This document shows positions 53,305 to 64,000 of a stretch of 64,000 nucleotides of DNA, one piece after another. The notes under the pieces were generated by a model. That model did not search any database, was not told where the DNA came from, and saw nothing but the letters and a program-made list of their open reading frames with translations. Positions within the stretch are counted from its first letter, which is position 1. Every line of letters starts with the position of its first letter. The DNA is taken from contig SIJG01000005.1 of assembly GCA_023374025.1 (NCBI GenBank), positions 130,680 to 194,679 on the forward strand, read 5' to 3'. Both the position numbers and the translations under genes were made by a program. This DNA is from Heterodera schachtii (Eukaryota > Nematoda > Chromadorea > Rhabditida > Heteroderidae).

Positions 53305-56300
53305 GAGGAATTTCGGCAAACTGTTGACTTTATAGAAAATTGTTATAAAGACGGATTCAAACAGCCGCTGATTTTGTTTTGCCAACGAGCGGTAAAAAAA
53401 TATTAGATTTAATTATAAATAGACATTCGGCGCGCCTATGATTCGTCTACTCGACGATTCGTCTACTCAGCCAAAAAGTGACGATTCGTCTACTCAGCCA
53501 AAATGTGACGATTCGTCTACTCAGCAAAAAAGCGACGATTCGTCTACTAAACGATTCGTCTATTCGACGATTCGTCTACCCAGCCAAAATATGACGATTC
53601 GTCTACTCAGCAAAAAATGCGGTTTTTTGCGATTTTTTTTTCATCAATTTTCACATTTAAGCGTGGTCTTATCTATCACCCGTCTTTGTCAGATTTTCTG
53701 GCAGTGATTCTGGATGATGTTGACAAGCAGGCGGACATCGCAAGATCTGCCCGAGTGTTCCCGCACAAGCGCCGCATCAACATGAGGACCGTGAATAATT
53801 GGATGATTGGTCGCTTTTTACCATTGGCAAAAACCCTGGTATTATTCCGCACAAGTGATTGGATTTTTTAACCTCAATTCTCGTGATTTTTCAACATTTT
53901 CATTTGATTCGAATTGTTATTTTTGATGTTATTATAATAAATTTTCGATTTCACGCGAATGATGCCTGATTCATATTCAGCACCATAAAAACCCCAGAAA
54001 AATGCTTTAAAAGTTTGTTTCGAGTTCGAATCCGGGTTATAGAACTTTTTTGGCGGAGTAGATGAATAATGTAGACGAATCGTCGCTTTTTTGCTGAGTA
54101 GACGAATCGTCATATTTTGGCTGGGTAGACGAATCGTCGAATAGACGAATCGTTTAGTAGACGAATCGTCGCTTTTTTGCTGAGTAGACGAATCGTCACA
54201 TTTTGGCTGAGTAGACGAATCGTCGAGTAGACGAATCGTTGAATAGACGAATCGTTGAGTAGACGAATCGATGGGAGGCGAGACATTCAATTTATTAATT
54301 ATTTAAATTAAGTTAAATATAAATTTAGTAAACATTTAATTTATTTTAGGATTATATGACACATGAAAGTGAAGAGAACATCGAGAAGAAATTGGAATTA
54401 AAGCAGGTAAAAATTGAATTTTATTTTCAAAAATTGGGTATATTGGACTAACATTCTAAGGTAATTTCGTTTTTCTTTATCATTTATTATTACTTTTTCT
54501 GGTGGAAGTCAATGCCGGCCCAGTTGGTGGCTTTGGCACTTCTTCCCGTGTCAAAATTTCGGTTCGGTTAAATGACCGTGAACAACCCAAGAAATTATCA
54601 AAGTGATAATTTAAAACTTTCAGAAATACATAAAACTATCGATTCAATTAATCAAGAGGAGCTAAGAACGAAGAAATTAGTCTCCCCGGTTTAAAATCCA
54701 TTTCCGCAACTGGAGACCTAGTTTTTCATTCTTATCTCCTTGAGGCGAATCCATTGGCATTATCATCATATGTTTTTTGGATGATTTTGACTATGCTTTA
54801 GCCAAACAATCTTTTATTTATAAAAATTTTTGTAAAAATATTTTCTTTATTTAAACTTTCTGAAATAATTAATTAATCTAAATGTTCTATATTAAGGAAT
54901 GAGTTCGGTAACAGCGAGGCGGTGATCCTCTTTCTTCACTCTTCTCCTTTCGACCCACGCTTAATTGAATCGCGCCAAGTCCAAAATGAGGTCGAACGAA
55001 TTTCGAACGGACAAACGAAGTGCGTTTTCCTCATTCTGCGCGAAGCCATTGAACGGTCGGTGAATTTCGAAATTGTGAATTTTTTAAAGTGAATTTAGTA
55101 ATTCTAGGCTTAATACCAAAAATACAAAATTAAGGCTTCTCACTGATTTTGGACGACAAATTTTTGGTGACAGTCGCTGTCCATCGCTACAGTAGTGCAA
55201 CCCCACAGGAATTGACATTTACTCGAGAAATTATACGCCGGTCAACGGCTATTGTAATATGATATTACAGTATCGCATCAGATTTAATTGAATAACTATG
55301 TATTTTATGATTCATTTTTATTTTTGGCTCCATTTAGCAAGATTCATACCGTTCTTTATTGGCCCACACAAAGCGAATGCAGCAGGTAAAGACGAATAAT
55401 ATAATAATTATTAAATTATTTACCCAATTTAAATTAAAGCTTTTCACTTTGCCCGGAGTTGTTGAACGCTTCTTTCCCCGTCCTGAAGAAGCTCACATGG
55501 TCAAAGCCATCAGAGAAGTGCTCACAAAAAGTTGGAGCATCGGAGAAGGGGACGAAGAAGCGGAGGAAATAATAAAAGTGAGTGAATATTTAGAAAATTA
55601 AATTAATTTAAAAATTGAAATTAGAGTGAAAATGAACTCGGAAAAATATGTGATGAAATGGAACGAATGTGGAAGTCCCATGAGTGGACGAAGTATTTTC
55701 TTTGGTGATGAAATAATTAAAGAATTGGACAGAATGACAAACTTTGAACGGAACAATTTTATTATAATGGAAAAGCTGAGGCCTGCGCAAGTCAAAGTAA
55801 GTAAATGAAAAATAAATGTGTACAAATTAGGCGAAATTTTGAAAAAGCCATGACTAGGAATAGTAAAAGACTAAAAGACCTTTAAACGGGTCCATGGTCA
55901 TTTAGAAAACCTATTTTAGGGCAGCAATCTCCAAAAATTGATCAAATGTTATAGTATCTCCCGAGGACTTATGTAAATTGAAAATTGTTTTGGCCAAAAG
56001 GCAAAAGATGAACTTCTCATCTTAATTGCTTAAAAACATCTGCGAGGGATCAAATCAGATACTTTCAAATTAGCCTTTTTTCACCTTAAAAAATATTTTG
56101 CTTTCAATATAAGAAACAAAATAAATTTATTTTTATTTTGTTGCTTTAAAATTTTAGAATCATTTCATTTTTCCCAACGCTGCGGCAATTTTTAATGTCG
56201 CGGCAACGCCCGAATTGGGCATTTTCGGCTGTTTGCTTGGCAACATTGAGGACGGAACGGTGCTGCAACAATTCAGCGGAGAGGCGCATCAAATGAAGAC

Positions 56301-56373
56301 GAAATCGGCCAGCGATAACGAAGGCGGAATTTGGAAAGGCAAAAGTGTTTACGACTCGCCACTTTTGGTGTGA
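53305..56373 (+). pseudogene. glutathione-synthetase-like gene, broken copy
   Basis: Exons by similarity to eukaryotic glutathione synthetase: 53305-53391 (FIENCYKDGFKQPLILFCQR), 54350-54406 (DYMTHESEENIEKK), 54502-54567 (VEVNAGPVGGFGTSSRV, the substrate-binding strand), 54897-55055 (NEFGNSEAVILFLH), 55108-55253, 55338-55385 (LLAHTKRMQQ), 55440-55577 (LFTLPGVVERFFPRPEEAHM), 55625-55796 (MKWNECGSPMSGRSIFFG), 56158-56373 (ATPELGIFGCLLGNIEDGTV to stop). Compared with the minus-strand copy there are four faults: the acceptor before 54502 is CTG instead of CAG, the NHTDTMVAKALHMAW exon is missing, exon 55108 lacks 20 bases, and exon 55625 is 2 bases short. A foldback element fills the intron 53392-54349. 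Family enzymes join gamma-glutamylcysteine and glycine; cyst nematodes have many secreted variants. Confidence 0.85.
53429..54279. mobile_element. foldback element, word GACGATTCGTCTACTCAG
   Basis: Left arm 53438-53620 and right arm 54057-54270 are inverted and nearly identical, built from GACGATTCGTCTACTCAGCC units. Flanked by TAGACATTC (53420-53428) and GAGACATTC (54280-54288), a 9-bp duplication with one mismatch. The spacer between the arms contains an open frame on the plus strand (about 53660-53871) reading FLAVILDDVDKQADIARSAR. It lies in an intron of the glutathione-synthetase-like pseudogene. Confidence 0.82.
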
Positions 56374-57513
56374 AGAAAAATGGAAAAGAAAATCGGAAGA
56401 ATATGAAATTAAGATAGAATTAAACAAAAACATATATATTTATGCTAACCATTTTATTATTACAGTCAATAAAATTGAAGGATAAACAGAGAAATGCCCA
56501 TTTAGTCAGGCCAATAAAATTGTGAAAGCCCTATTTATCAATAGTTATTAAGAAAATTAAAAAATTTATCTGACGACCAATAGTTTGTGAATCATAGAAC
56601 TGATCATTATTTGGAATAATTGTTTTTCTATTTCTTATTGAAATATTCTTAATCTTTTTTATTCAAATATTTAACACAAAAATTTTTTCAATTGTATTTT
56701 GGTAGAGACCGGCGGTAAAGGGAATCCCGCGGAAAAAGCTGGGAATTCCATTCCCGTCTTTTTGACGGAAAAAGCCGGGCGCGTTCCCGTTTCCCGTCCC
56801 GCTTTTTTGAATCCCGATTGCCTTCCCAGCCAATTTTTCTCAAAAACGGGAATAAAATACACTGGTGAATATATGAACGAGCTTTAAGGTTTTTGTCCAT
56901 ATTTCCATATTTGACATCCATATTTCGGCATTTTCACAAAAAATTCGGAAAAGCCACCCCTATAGATGGAAAATTTTTGGAAAATATACCTAAAATCGGA
57001 AAATTTTGGAAAATTACCAAAAACTGTGCAAAAAATTATTCGTCAGCAAAATTCGTGTAAAAATAATTAAAAGAATATTTTGTTTAATATCTCAAAATTT
57101 GTCCGTTGAGAAAATTTAGGTCACTAATTTTTCACTAATTTTTTAAATTTTTTTTACTAATATTTTAGGTATCGAATAGGGCAGATCTTTGGTGTGCCGT
57201 TTTTATTTTTTTTAATTTTAAAATCTCGGCGTATGGCTTTATAACAGCCGGGAAATTAATTTTTCCTTAAATTGATTTTGTTCTTTGTCCGGTATGGGCT
57301 CGTCCGAGTCCCTGGACTTTTCCCACATACTCTGGAAAAATAATTTAACTCCTACCAGGCAGGGTGAGCATAATTCGAGGGGGTCAAAACGAGGCAATTG
57401 TTTTTAGAATAATCCCACGGGTCAATTTTTCCGGTAACGGGACAATAGCAAATGAGAAAAATAAGATGTTCGAACGCAGAGTCCATTTTTATCCAAGTAC
57501 AAGGGGTTAGGTT
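56374..57513. other. intergenic with element remains
   Basis: At 56705 TAGAGACCGGCGG is followed by TTCCCGTCCCG and GGGAATCCCGC words up to about 56840, resembling an hAT-like arm without a partner. GTCCATATTTCCATATTT words follow at 56890-56935 and GCCACCCCTATAGATGG at 56953. No gene seen. Confidence 0.45.
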
Positions 57514-57562
57514 TCGGGAAGGTGATCCTCAGTCGATAGAGCACCAGATTCCTAATCTTTTT
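57514..57562 (+). other. tRNA-Arg(CCU)-derived fragment
   Basis: GTGATCCTCAGTCGATAGAG then CACCAGATTCCTAATCT resembles the D-arm and anticodon arm of a tRNA with anticodon CCU (loop TTCCTAA). The 3' half (T arm, acceptor stem) is absent, so it is not a functional tRNA; it may be the head of a SINE or a tRNA pseudogene. Confidence 0.5.
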
Positions 57563-58589
57563 CTGTCGCCGCTGTTTCCGGAGTGGGAACGACTTTGCAG
57601 AAAGTAGGAGGAAAAGGATTTGAAACTTTGCGTTTAAATTTTTGCGGGGAAAAAGATAAATTGGAAATTTTTATGGCTTATGGTTTGGGAATGGAAGCGC
57701 TAAATTCCTATGGGAGTAATGAGGGAGATAAGTTGGAAAAAGTGGGTTTCCTTATGGGAAGGAAAGGTGGAAAAGTTTTTTGGATAAAACCTTTATTTAA
57801 AAACGCAATGAAAAATGTGTAAAATTAAAATGTATCAAAAAATTGGATCATTTGGAAAAGATCGTTTGATAATTGTTGGATTCAGTTAAAATGGAAAATT
57901 GAAACTCGAATGAGTGGCTCTTCCTTCGTTCTTTTTATATGGGTTTTTCTTAAGAGTGGGCGTATACCAAAAAGGGGCGGTCGCACGGATGAGCATGTTA
58001 AAGAGCGCATGTGGCAAAGGGTGGACATCAACGACAAGAAAAATGTGGAATATGGATGAAGGGCCCAGGGAAAGAATTATGGATGACCATTTTAAAGCAT
58101 TGGGCATTGTTTGGGCAAAGAAGGTCCCAAGTGGTTCAAATTTGCATTGTATCATCGCAGCTTTTGTTTTTGGGCAGCGACTAATTAGGAATATCCAATA
58201 GGTTGTAAAAATGCTCCAATCTTTTCGCTACGCACATCCTTTTCATGTTCCGAAAGTCCGTTTGAAAGTGCCGACAAATCTCTCCCCTTGTCTAATAGAC
58301 ACCGGTTTACCGAAAACTTTAGGCCATTTGGAAAATGCGTCTACACAATTAGGTACATGTTACCAAAGAAATTCTCTACTACATATGCACTCGTTCGATA
58401 GACCCTCCTCTTTTGGGCAAGAATTGAGAAGAAAATTGATTACAACAGCCAGGGGCGTATCTAGAAAAATTTTTCGGGGGGGGGGGGGCGACCTTTTTTT
58501 TTTTTGCTATTAACTCAATTAAAAAAAATTTTTCCCGCTGCTGGTTAAAAAATCCACTTTTTTAGTAAAATGACCCAATTTTGGCCGAC
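57563..58589. other. region with unassigned frames
   Basis: Plus-strand frame 57583-57822 (GGKGFETLRLNFCGEKDKLE, ending FKNAMKNV) and minus-strand frame 58155-57886 are open but match no family I know. At 58454 CAGGGGCGTATCTAG followed by a G run (58473-58487) is an hAT-like left end without a partner. Confidence 0.35.
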
Positions 58590-59280
58590 CTTGGCATTTA
58601 TTTTACTAATGATCTGAAATGGGCACAACATATTGACATTATCTCGAAAAAAGCATTACGATCTGCTTTTACTACATTACGATCTGCTTTTGCTATACTA
58701 AAATCAACCAAAACTCGTGATGAAAATACTTGTAAATTTGTTTAATATTTATTGCAGACCAATTTTAGAGTTTGGATCTCCAATTTTCAACCCCTATTTA
58801 AAAAAGGATATAGAAAAATTGGAAAAGAACTTTTTTGAGAGTAGTATTTAGACGTAACAATTATACTGCTGACCTACCTAATTATGCTGAATTGTTAAAC
58901 ATTTATCATCAAAACTAACTTGATTGTCGTAGGTTAAAAATAGACTTAAAACTTTTCCATGAAATATTTTAGGTAAAATAAATTTACAAAATAACGAATC
59001 CTTTTCTTTTTCCAAAAACCATGTAAAAAACGAATTCACTATAAGAACAGCTTATTGCTCAACCAATGCTAGATACAGTTCGTTCTTTATTCGAACCTCT
59101 CGTCTCTATAGACTTTTACCTAAAGAGACGAGATTACTAAATTATAATGAGTTTGCCAAGCTTCTTGAAAGATCTGATATAAATTTGTTGATTTCTCCAA
59201 AAGTGACCAATTTATTGTTTTATATTGTATTTGATATTGTTTCATTATTTCTTTATTTTTCGCGTCATGCTTTTGCGTAT
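58590..59280 (+). pseudogene. non-LTR retrotransposon reverse transcriptase, 3' part
   Basis: Decayed C-terminal region of a LINE. In shifting frames: TNDLKWAQHIDIISKKALRS, a Leu/Tyr-rich helix region (AILKSTKTRDENTCKF), RPILEFGSPIFNPYLKKDIE and LEKNFF, then the tail FTIRTAYCSTNARYSSFFIR and LYRLLPKE. These correspond to the end of the thumb region and the usual RTxRxxSFFxR...LP block of jockey/CR1-type elements. The palm with the catalytic aspartates is not present. The 3' end runs into GATTGATTGATTGAC near 59286, a short tandem repeat as found at LINE tails. Inactive. Confidence 0.75.
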
Positions 59281-59819
59281 AAATGATTGATTGATTGACT
59301 TTCTCTCAGCAAAAATTAAGGTAAGGTCTTCATTTCGATTAGGGGCATAGTTCCTTTCTGCTGGAGCCAACAATAATGGGGTCAGAGGATGATGCGGCAG
59401 AAGGGTGACAAGATTTAAAATAAAATCCATCACCCTAAAAATAAATTATTTATAGCAGATTTTGACAAAAAAGAATATAATTTGAAACTTTATCTCGAAA
59501 ACTGTAGTAATCTTTGATAAAATTTTTGGGTTAAATTTTTGAATAAAAAAGATTAAGAAATATAACAAATAGAAAACAATTATTCCAAATATAATCAGTT
59601 CTATGACTAACAAACTATCAATCTAAGATAAATTTATTTATCTTCTTAATAACTACTGATAAAATATGGCTCACGAATTCTAGCAGAATTTCTATTCGCC
59701 TGACTAAATGGGCATTTGCTCTATTTATCCTTCCTTTATTGACTGTAATAATGGAATTTTTATTTGTTTATTTCTATGCTAATTTTCAATTTCTTCCGAT
59801 TTTTTTTTTCCATTTTTCT

Positions 59820-62800
59820 TCACACCAAAAGCGGCGAGTCACAAACACTTTTGCCCTTCCAAACTCCGCCTTCATTTTCGCTGGCCAATTTCGTCCTCAT
59901 TACATGCGCCTCTCCGCTGAATTGTTGCAGCACCGTTCCGTCCTCAATGTTGCCAAGCAAACAGCCGAAAATGCCCAATTCGGGTGTTGCCGCGACATTC
60001 AAAATGGGCGCAGAGTTGGGAAAAATGAAATGATTCTAAAATTTGAATAAGCAAAAATAAAAATTAATACTTAAGATGTAACAAATACTTAAGATGTAAC
60101 ATAAGTTCCGCAAAACTACTTAACTTTTTAAAATAAATACAGCAAAGCACCCGCCATTATTAACGAAAATGGAGCCTGGGTAAATTGGCCGTGCTGAGTC
60201 GATTAAGGCCTTAGATTTGGTGGCTACCCGACATTTGAGGACTTGACATTTGAGGACCCGACATTTGAGGACCCGACTTTTGAGGACCCGACATTTGCGG
60301 ATATTCCCGACATTTGAGGACCCGACTTTTGAGGACCCGACATTTGAGGATATACACAATTTCAAAAAAAATAAATGAAATTAAATCATTATAAAAAAGA
60401 GATAAAGCCTTTCCCAAGGGCCAACGGGTGCAATGTATCAAAAAGCATTAAGGACAACCGAATAATTTAAATATTTGACAGCGCAAATAATGATTTCAAA
60501 TTTAATTTTGGAGATTAACAGCCTTTTTCTTTCTTAATGATTTACAAGTCATCCTAATATTCAATTTGCTCATAATAACAGCAATTGAACACGATATAAA
60601 TTATACCAACTGGGAAGCTCCTGTCAATCTTTGATCATTTTGGATCGCATTTAACATAAAAAGTTTGTAAATTAAAATGTATTAAAAGATATCTGAATTT
60701 TTTGCCTTTCCCCACAAAAAAAATGCCATTCATTAGTGATGTGAAAATCTTTCACTCCAAAAAGGTGAAAGCGAAATCAAACCCTGCTGGAAACTGGAAG
60801 TCTTCATGAATCGAAAATTTTTGAAAAAATAAAAATGTAATAAAATTTTAATAATTCATTGATTTTCATGAAATTATTCTAATCTGAATATTTTGGGCGG
60901 CTTCTCTCCATAATAACGCATAGAAAAATATGATTTAAAATTCCGAGCTCTGTTCTAAAAACAAATCTTGTCTCTGTATGTTTTTTTCCTTTCTCGAATA
61001 CTATCCCCTGATAAATTCATTCTTGTTTTGACTTGTGGTCCTAACAATGATTCCACATGTTAATAGAAAAAAGGGGATCTTCATGAATTACCAAAACACA
61101 AGTACTATTTAATTGAGTAGTTAATCTTAAATTGTTTTTGAATTATGAAACTTTCCAAAATAATCAAAGATTGATAAGGGTTTACCAGCATTTGGTACAA
61201 TTTATAATTTGCTTCCTGGCCCTCGGGAAAGGCTTTTTCTCTTTTTTATAATGATATAAATAAAATTTTCATTCATTTTTTTGAAATTGTGTATATCCTC
61301 AAATGTCGGGTCCTCAAAAGTCGGGTCCTCAAATGTCGGGTCCTCAAATGTCAAGTCCTCAAATGTTGCACCACGGATTTGGTCTATGGGTTATCACTGA
61401 ACCTGTACAGCTCCAAATCGAGTAAAATTAGTGGGCCAATTTTCCATTTTGGCATGGTCGGAAAATAAAGCTAGAAAAATTAATCAAGCAAAGAAAAAAT
61501 GAAATGATGGTATGAAATGAAAGAGAAAAGAATGACAAATAAAAAGACATTAAAAAAGTGCAGAATTACGGAGTTAAGAATTTTTGAATTAGACAAAAAA
61601 TTGTGTGGAAATTTATGTTATACCCTAGAATTATTTCTTATTTTGAAAGCAAAAATATTTTTTAAGGCCAAAAATGCTGATATGGAAGTATCTGATTTGA
61701 GCCCTCGCAAATGTTTTTTAAGCATTTTGCCCTTTGACCAAAACAATTTTCAAATTAAGTAATACATTTAATCATTTTTTAGGGATTGCGGCCCAAAAAA
61801 AGAATTGTCAGTGACCATTGACCCAGTTAATTGCCATTTCCTGTTCCGTGTCTTGGATTTTTCAAATTTTCACCTAATTTGTACAAATTTTATTTTACAT
61901 TTGCTCACTTTGACTTGTGCGGGCCTCAACTTTTCCATTATAATAAAATCGTTCCTTTCAACATTTGTCATTGTTTCCAATTTTTCGATTATTTCATTAC
62001 CAAATAGATTCTTTTCGTTAAATTTGCGAGTTCCACATTCATTCCATTTCATCACATATTTTTCCGGGTTCATTTTTACTTTCTATTTTAAATTTTTAAA
62101 TTATTTAATTTTCAGTTTATTCACTCACTTTTATTATTTCCTCCGCTTCTTCGTCCCCTTCTCCGATGCTCCAACTTTTTGTGAGCACTTCTCTGATGGC
62201 TTTGACCATGTGAGCTTCTTCAGGACGGGGAAAGAAACGTTCAACAATTCCGGGCAAAGTGAAAAGCTTAATTTAATTAGGCAATTAATTTAATAATTAT
62301 TATATTATTCGTCTTTACCTGCTGCATTCGCTTTGTGTGGGCCAATAAAGAACGGTATGAATCTTGCTAAATGGAGTCAAAAATAAAGATTAATCCATAA
62401 AATACAAAGTTATTCAATTAAATCTGTTGCGATAATGTAATATCGTATTACAATAGCCGTTGACCGGCGTATAATTTGACGAGTAAATGTCAATTCCTGC
62501 GGAGTTGCTCTGGTGTAGCGATGGACAGCGACGGCCACCAAAAATTTGTCGTCCAAAATCAGCGAGAAATCCTTCGGGTGGAGCTCCAGCCTTAATTTTG
62601 TATTTTTGGTATTAAGCCTAGAATTACTGAATTAAAAAAAAATTAACAAATTCGAAATTCACCGACCGTTCAATGGCTTCGCGTAGAAGGAGGAAAACGC
62701 ACTTCGTCCGTCCGTTCGAAATTCGCTTCACCTCATTTTCGACTTGGTACGATTCAATTAAAAGTCGATCGACAGGAGAAAAGTGAAGAAAAAGGATCAC

Positions 62801-63126
62801 CGCCTCGCTGTTGCCAAATTGATTCCTTAAATACTTGAACATCAATTCAAGCTGTTCAAATATAAATTAGAAATTGTTATTGGTTTTAGCACTTCCGCAA
62901 ATATTCGGACGCGCTGGACCGAAATTAGTTTTTTCTAACTTATTTTAAAAAAATTATGCATTATCTCCCTCTTTAAAAATTTTTTGTTACAATTTTTGCC
63001 TTTTACCATGCCATGTGCAGTGCCTTGGCCACCATTGTGTCCGTGTGATTGGGCGGCTGCGCCGCGGGCGATTGTCCAAAAAATTGACCAAATTTTGGGA
63101 TTTTGACCCAACTTGGAAGCAATCCC
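59820..63126 (-). CDS. glutathione-synthetase-like gene, 5' end outside
   Basis: Seven exons in perfect phase: 63007-63126, 62667-62825, 62452-62617, 62319-62366, 62129-62266, 61909-62082, 59820-60035. Reading: NHTDTMVAKALHMAW joined to NQFGNSEAVILFLH (conserved AKAW-type joint), LILDDKFLVAVAVHRY, QDSYRSLLAHTKRMQQLFTL, PGIVERFFPRPEEAHM, KWNECGTRKFNEKNLFG, FIIMEKLRPAQVK, ATPELGIFGCLLGNIEDGTV and GKSVCDSPLLV to the stop. The family's ATP-binding glycine loop (KPQREGGGNN in human GSS) is replaced by KWNECGTRKF, so normal synthetase activity is doubtful. Cyst nematodes are known to secrete such diverged glutathione-synthetase-like proteins from the gland cells; a secreted role here is inferred because the N-terminus lies beyond the window. 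A foldback element fills the last intron. Confidence 0.85.
60222..61374. mobile_element. foldback element, word GGGTCCTCAAATGTC
   Basis: Left arm 60229-60350 and right arm 61296-61365 of CATTTGAGGACCCGA words, with arm similarity continuing (AAAGCCTTTCCC near 60407 and its complement near 61222). Flanked by AGATTTGGT (60213-60221) and GGATTTGGT (61375-61383), one mismatch in 9. Inserted in the last intron of the minus-strand glutathione-synthetase-like gene. Confidence 0.8.
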
Positions 63127-63380
63127 CTATAAGCAAAAAATTTTTCATATTTTCTTACAATTAGTTGAATTAAACTTTAATTACTAATAAATTTTCATAT
63201 CTTCAAGAAGTTTAAAACAATAAAATTCGATCCCCTTTTTTAAAAGCCTGTAAAAGCAACAAAATTTATTATTTTGATGCCAAATGAGTTAACAAATTTC
63301 ATTAAAACTTCTGATTTGTGACCAGGCCTGCTGTATTGACTTAGTTTTTGCTTGGAAAATATTTAATCATTTACATAGAT

Positions 63381-63472
63381 AACAATAATTTTGAAAGTAT
63401 TTAAGTTATAATATTTCTGGCGCTGTAACAATAATTTTGAAAGTATTTAAGTTATAATATTTCTGGCGCTGT
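63381..63472. repeat. 46-bp unit in tandem (two copies)
   Basis: AACAATAATTTTGAAAGTAT... to CTGGCGCTGT, perfectly repeated at 63381-63426 and 63427-63472. It abuts the MITE at 63473. Both lie between the duplicated copies of a glutathione-synthetase-like exon. Confidence 0.9.
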
Positions 63473-63829
63473 TTAAAAAGTGCTGCCTTTTGAATTTTTA
63501 TAAACCAAAGAGGGGGGACCCTAGAAAAATATCTAGTCGTGAAAATTTGTCCCTGTCTATTTTTGGTCCCAGAACACTAATCTGGTACCTATTTTGACTA
63601 ATTCCTAACCGAACTCGAACAAAAAGGCCAAAATTCAAATTTTTGGGTTTTAACTTTTTGTTCGAGTTCGGGTTTGAGACTAGAAATTGGTAAAATAGAA
63701 GTAAAATTCGTTATAAGGACCCCAAAAACCCCCCGGGAACGTGTTTTCACAAATTATTATTACAAAAATTGCAAACCAAAGGGTCCCCCCTTTGGTATTT
63801 AATAAAATTCAAAAGGCAGAACTTTTTAA
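63473..63829. mobile_element. MITE with TTAA ends
   Basis: TTAAAAAGTGCTGCCTTTTG at the left and the complement of TTAAAAAGTTCTGCCTTTTG at the right, continuing to a GGGGGGACCCT phrase, about 45 bases of inverted repeat. The TTAA at both borders suggests a piggyBac-type target site. Interior has inverted GAACTCGAACAAAAAGGCC phrases. Non-coding. Confidence 0.65.
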
Positions 63830-63931
63830 GTACGCCATATTTCGTACTTGAAAAAATAAAGTAAAAAATTTAAAAAATGCAAATATCCATGTTCCCGTCC
63901 CTGCTTTTTCTGCACGATTTTTGCCTTTTAC

Positions 63932-64000
63932 CATGCCATGTGCAGTGCCTTGGCCACCATTGTGTCCGTGTGATTGGGCGAAAGCGCCGAGGGCGAAGTG
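63932..64000 (-). pseudogene. duplicate of a glutathione-synthetase-like exon, cut by window end
   Basis: Reads NHTDTMVAKALHMAW up to a GTAAAAGG donor at 63931, identical in protein to the exon at 63007-63126 but with a different upstream part (SPSALSP instead of QSPAAQPP). The two copies are 925 bases apart. It could be the true upstream neighbour in a tandem array, an exon duplication, or the end of another gene; the window ends inside it. Confidence 0.6.

Noticed and set aside
55598..55825. Minus-strand hydrophobic frames that look like membrane proteins
   Set aside because: They are antisense to clearly conserved glutathione-synthetase-like exons; the same applies to 61805-62293 on the plus strand.

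Overview
The window reads as nuclear DNA of a plant-parasitic cyst nematode (Heterodera or a close relative). It is AT-rich, genes are split by short introns with TTTCAG/TTTTAG-like acceptors, and four gene families point the same way. These are a secreted CLE-peptide gene very close to known Heterodera CLEs, two glutathione-synthetase-like genes, members of the large cyst-nematode F-box-like family that starts with a tiny MNRR exon, and a nematode Srt chemoreceptor. All gene models below were assembled by hand from splice-site phase and family resemblance; none has transcript support.

Layout. 0.6-0.9 kb: truncated F-box-like copy. 1.8-9.9 kb: a dense, nested block of transposable elements, including a decayed FLYWCH/MULE transposase. 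10.1-13.8 kb: one intact and one frameshifted F-box-like gene. 14.2-20.8 kb: Ser/Gly-rich exons, an hAT-type transposase broken by nested insertions, a 232-base assembly gap, and two secreted Gly-rich protein genes in divergent orientation. 24.5-25.2 kb: the CLE gene. 25.4-30 kb: four elements with perfect target-site duplications, three of them inserted within about 26 bases of host sequence. 31.2-38.7 kb, minus strand: a MATH-BTB gene (10 exons, all in phase) directly behind a two-homeodomain gene, a deleted second copy of the MATH-BTB tail, and two more divergent homeobox genes. 39.9-44 kb: more elements. 45.5-50.3 kb, minus strand: an 8-exon Srt receptor gene whose largest intron is almost all transposons. 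53.3-56.4 kb (+) and 59.8-64 kb (-): two glutathione-synthetase-like copies with the same exon structure, the first broken, the second intact as far as visible. A decayed LINE lies between them.

Most remaining sequence is made of two element types. The first is foldback elements whose inverted arms are built from a short word repeated many times, a different word in each element. Their target-site duplications are mostly 9 bp, and one such element carries the MULE transposase. The second is hAT-like elements with CAGGG/TAGGG-type ends and 8-bp duplications. These also have element-specific word arrays, but several share one internal core: an ACCCCTAANGATTG-like motif, tRNA-like A/B boxes and a CGGCGG...CCGCCG hairpin. 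This common design with interchangeable words is the most unusual feature of the window.

The host genes do not form one pathway. The CLE gene and the glutathione-synthetase-like genes belong to families known to be secreted into plants by cyst nematodes; the F-box-like, MATH-BTB, homeobox and Srt genes belong to families that expand and turn over quickly in nematodes.
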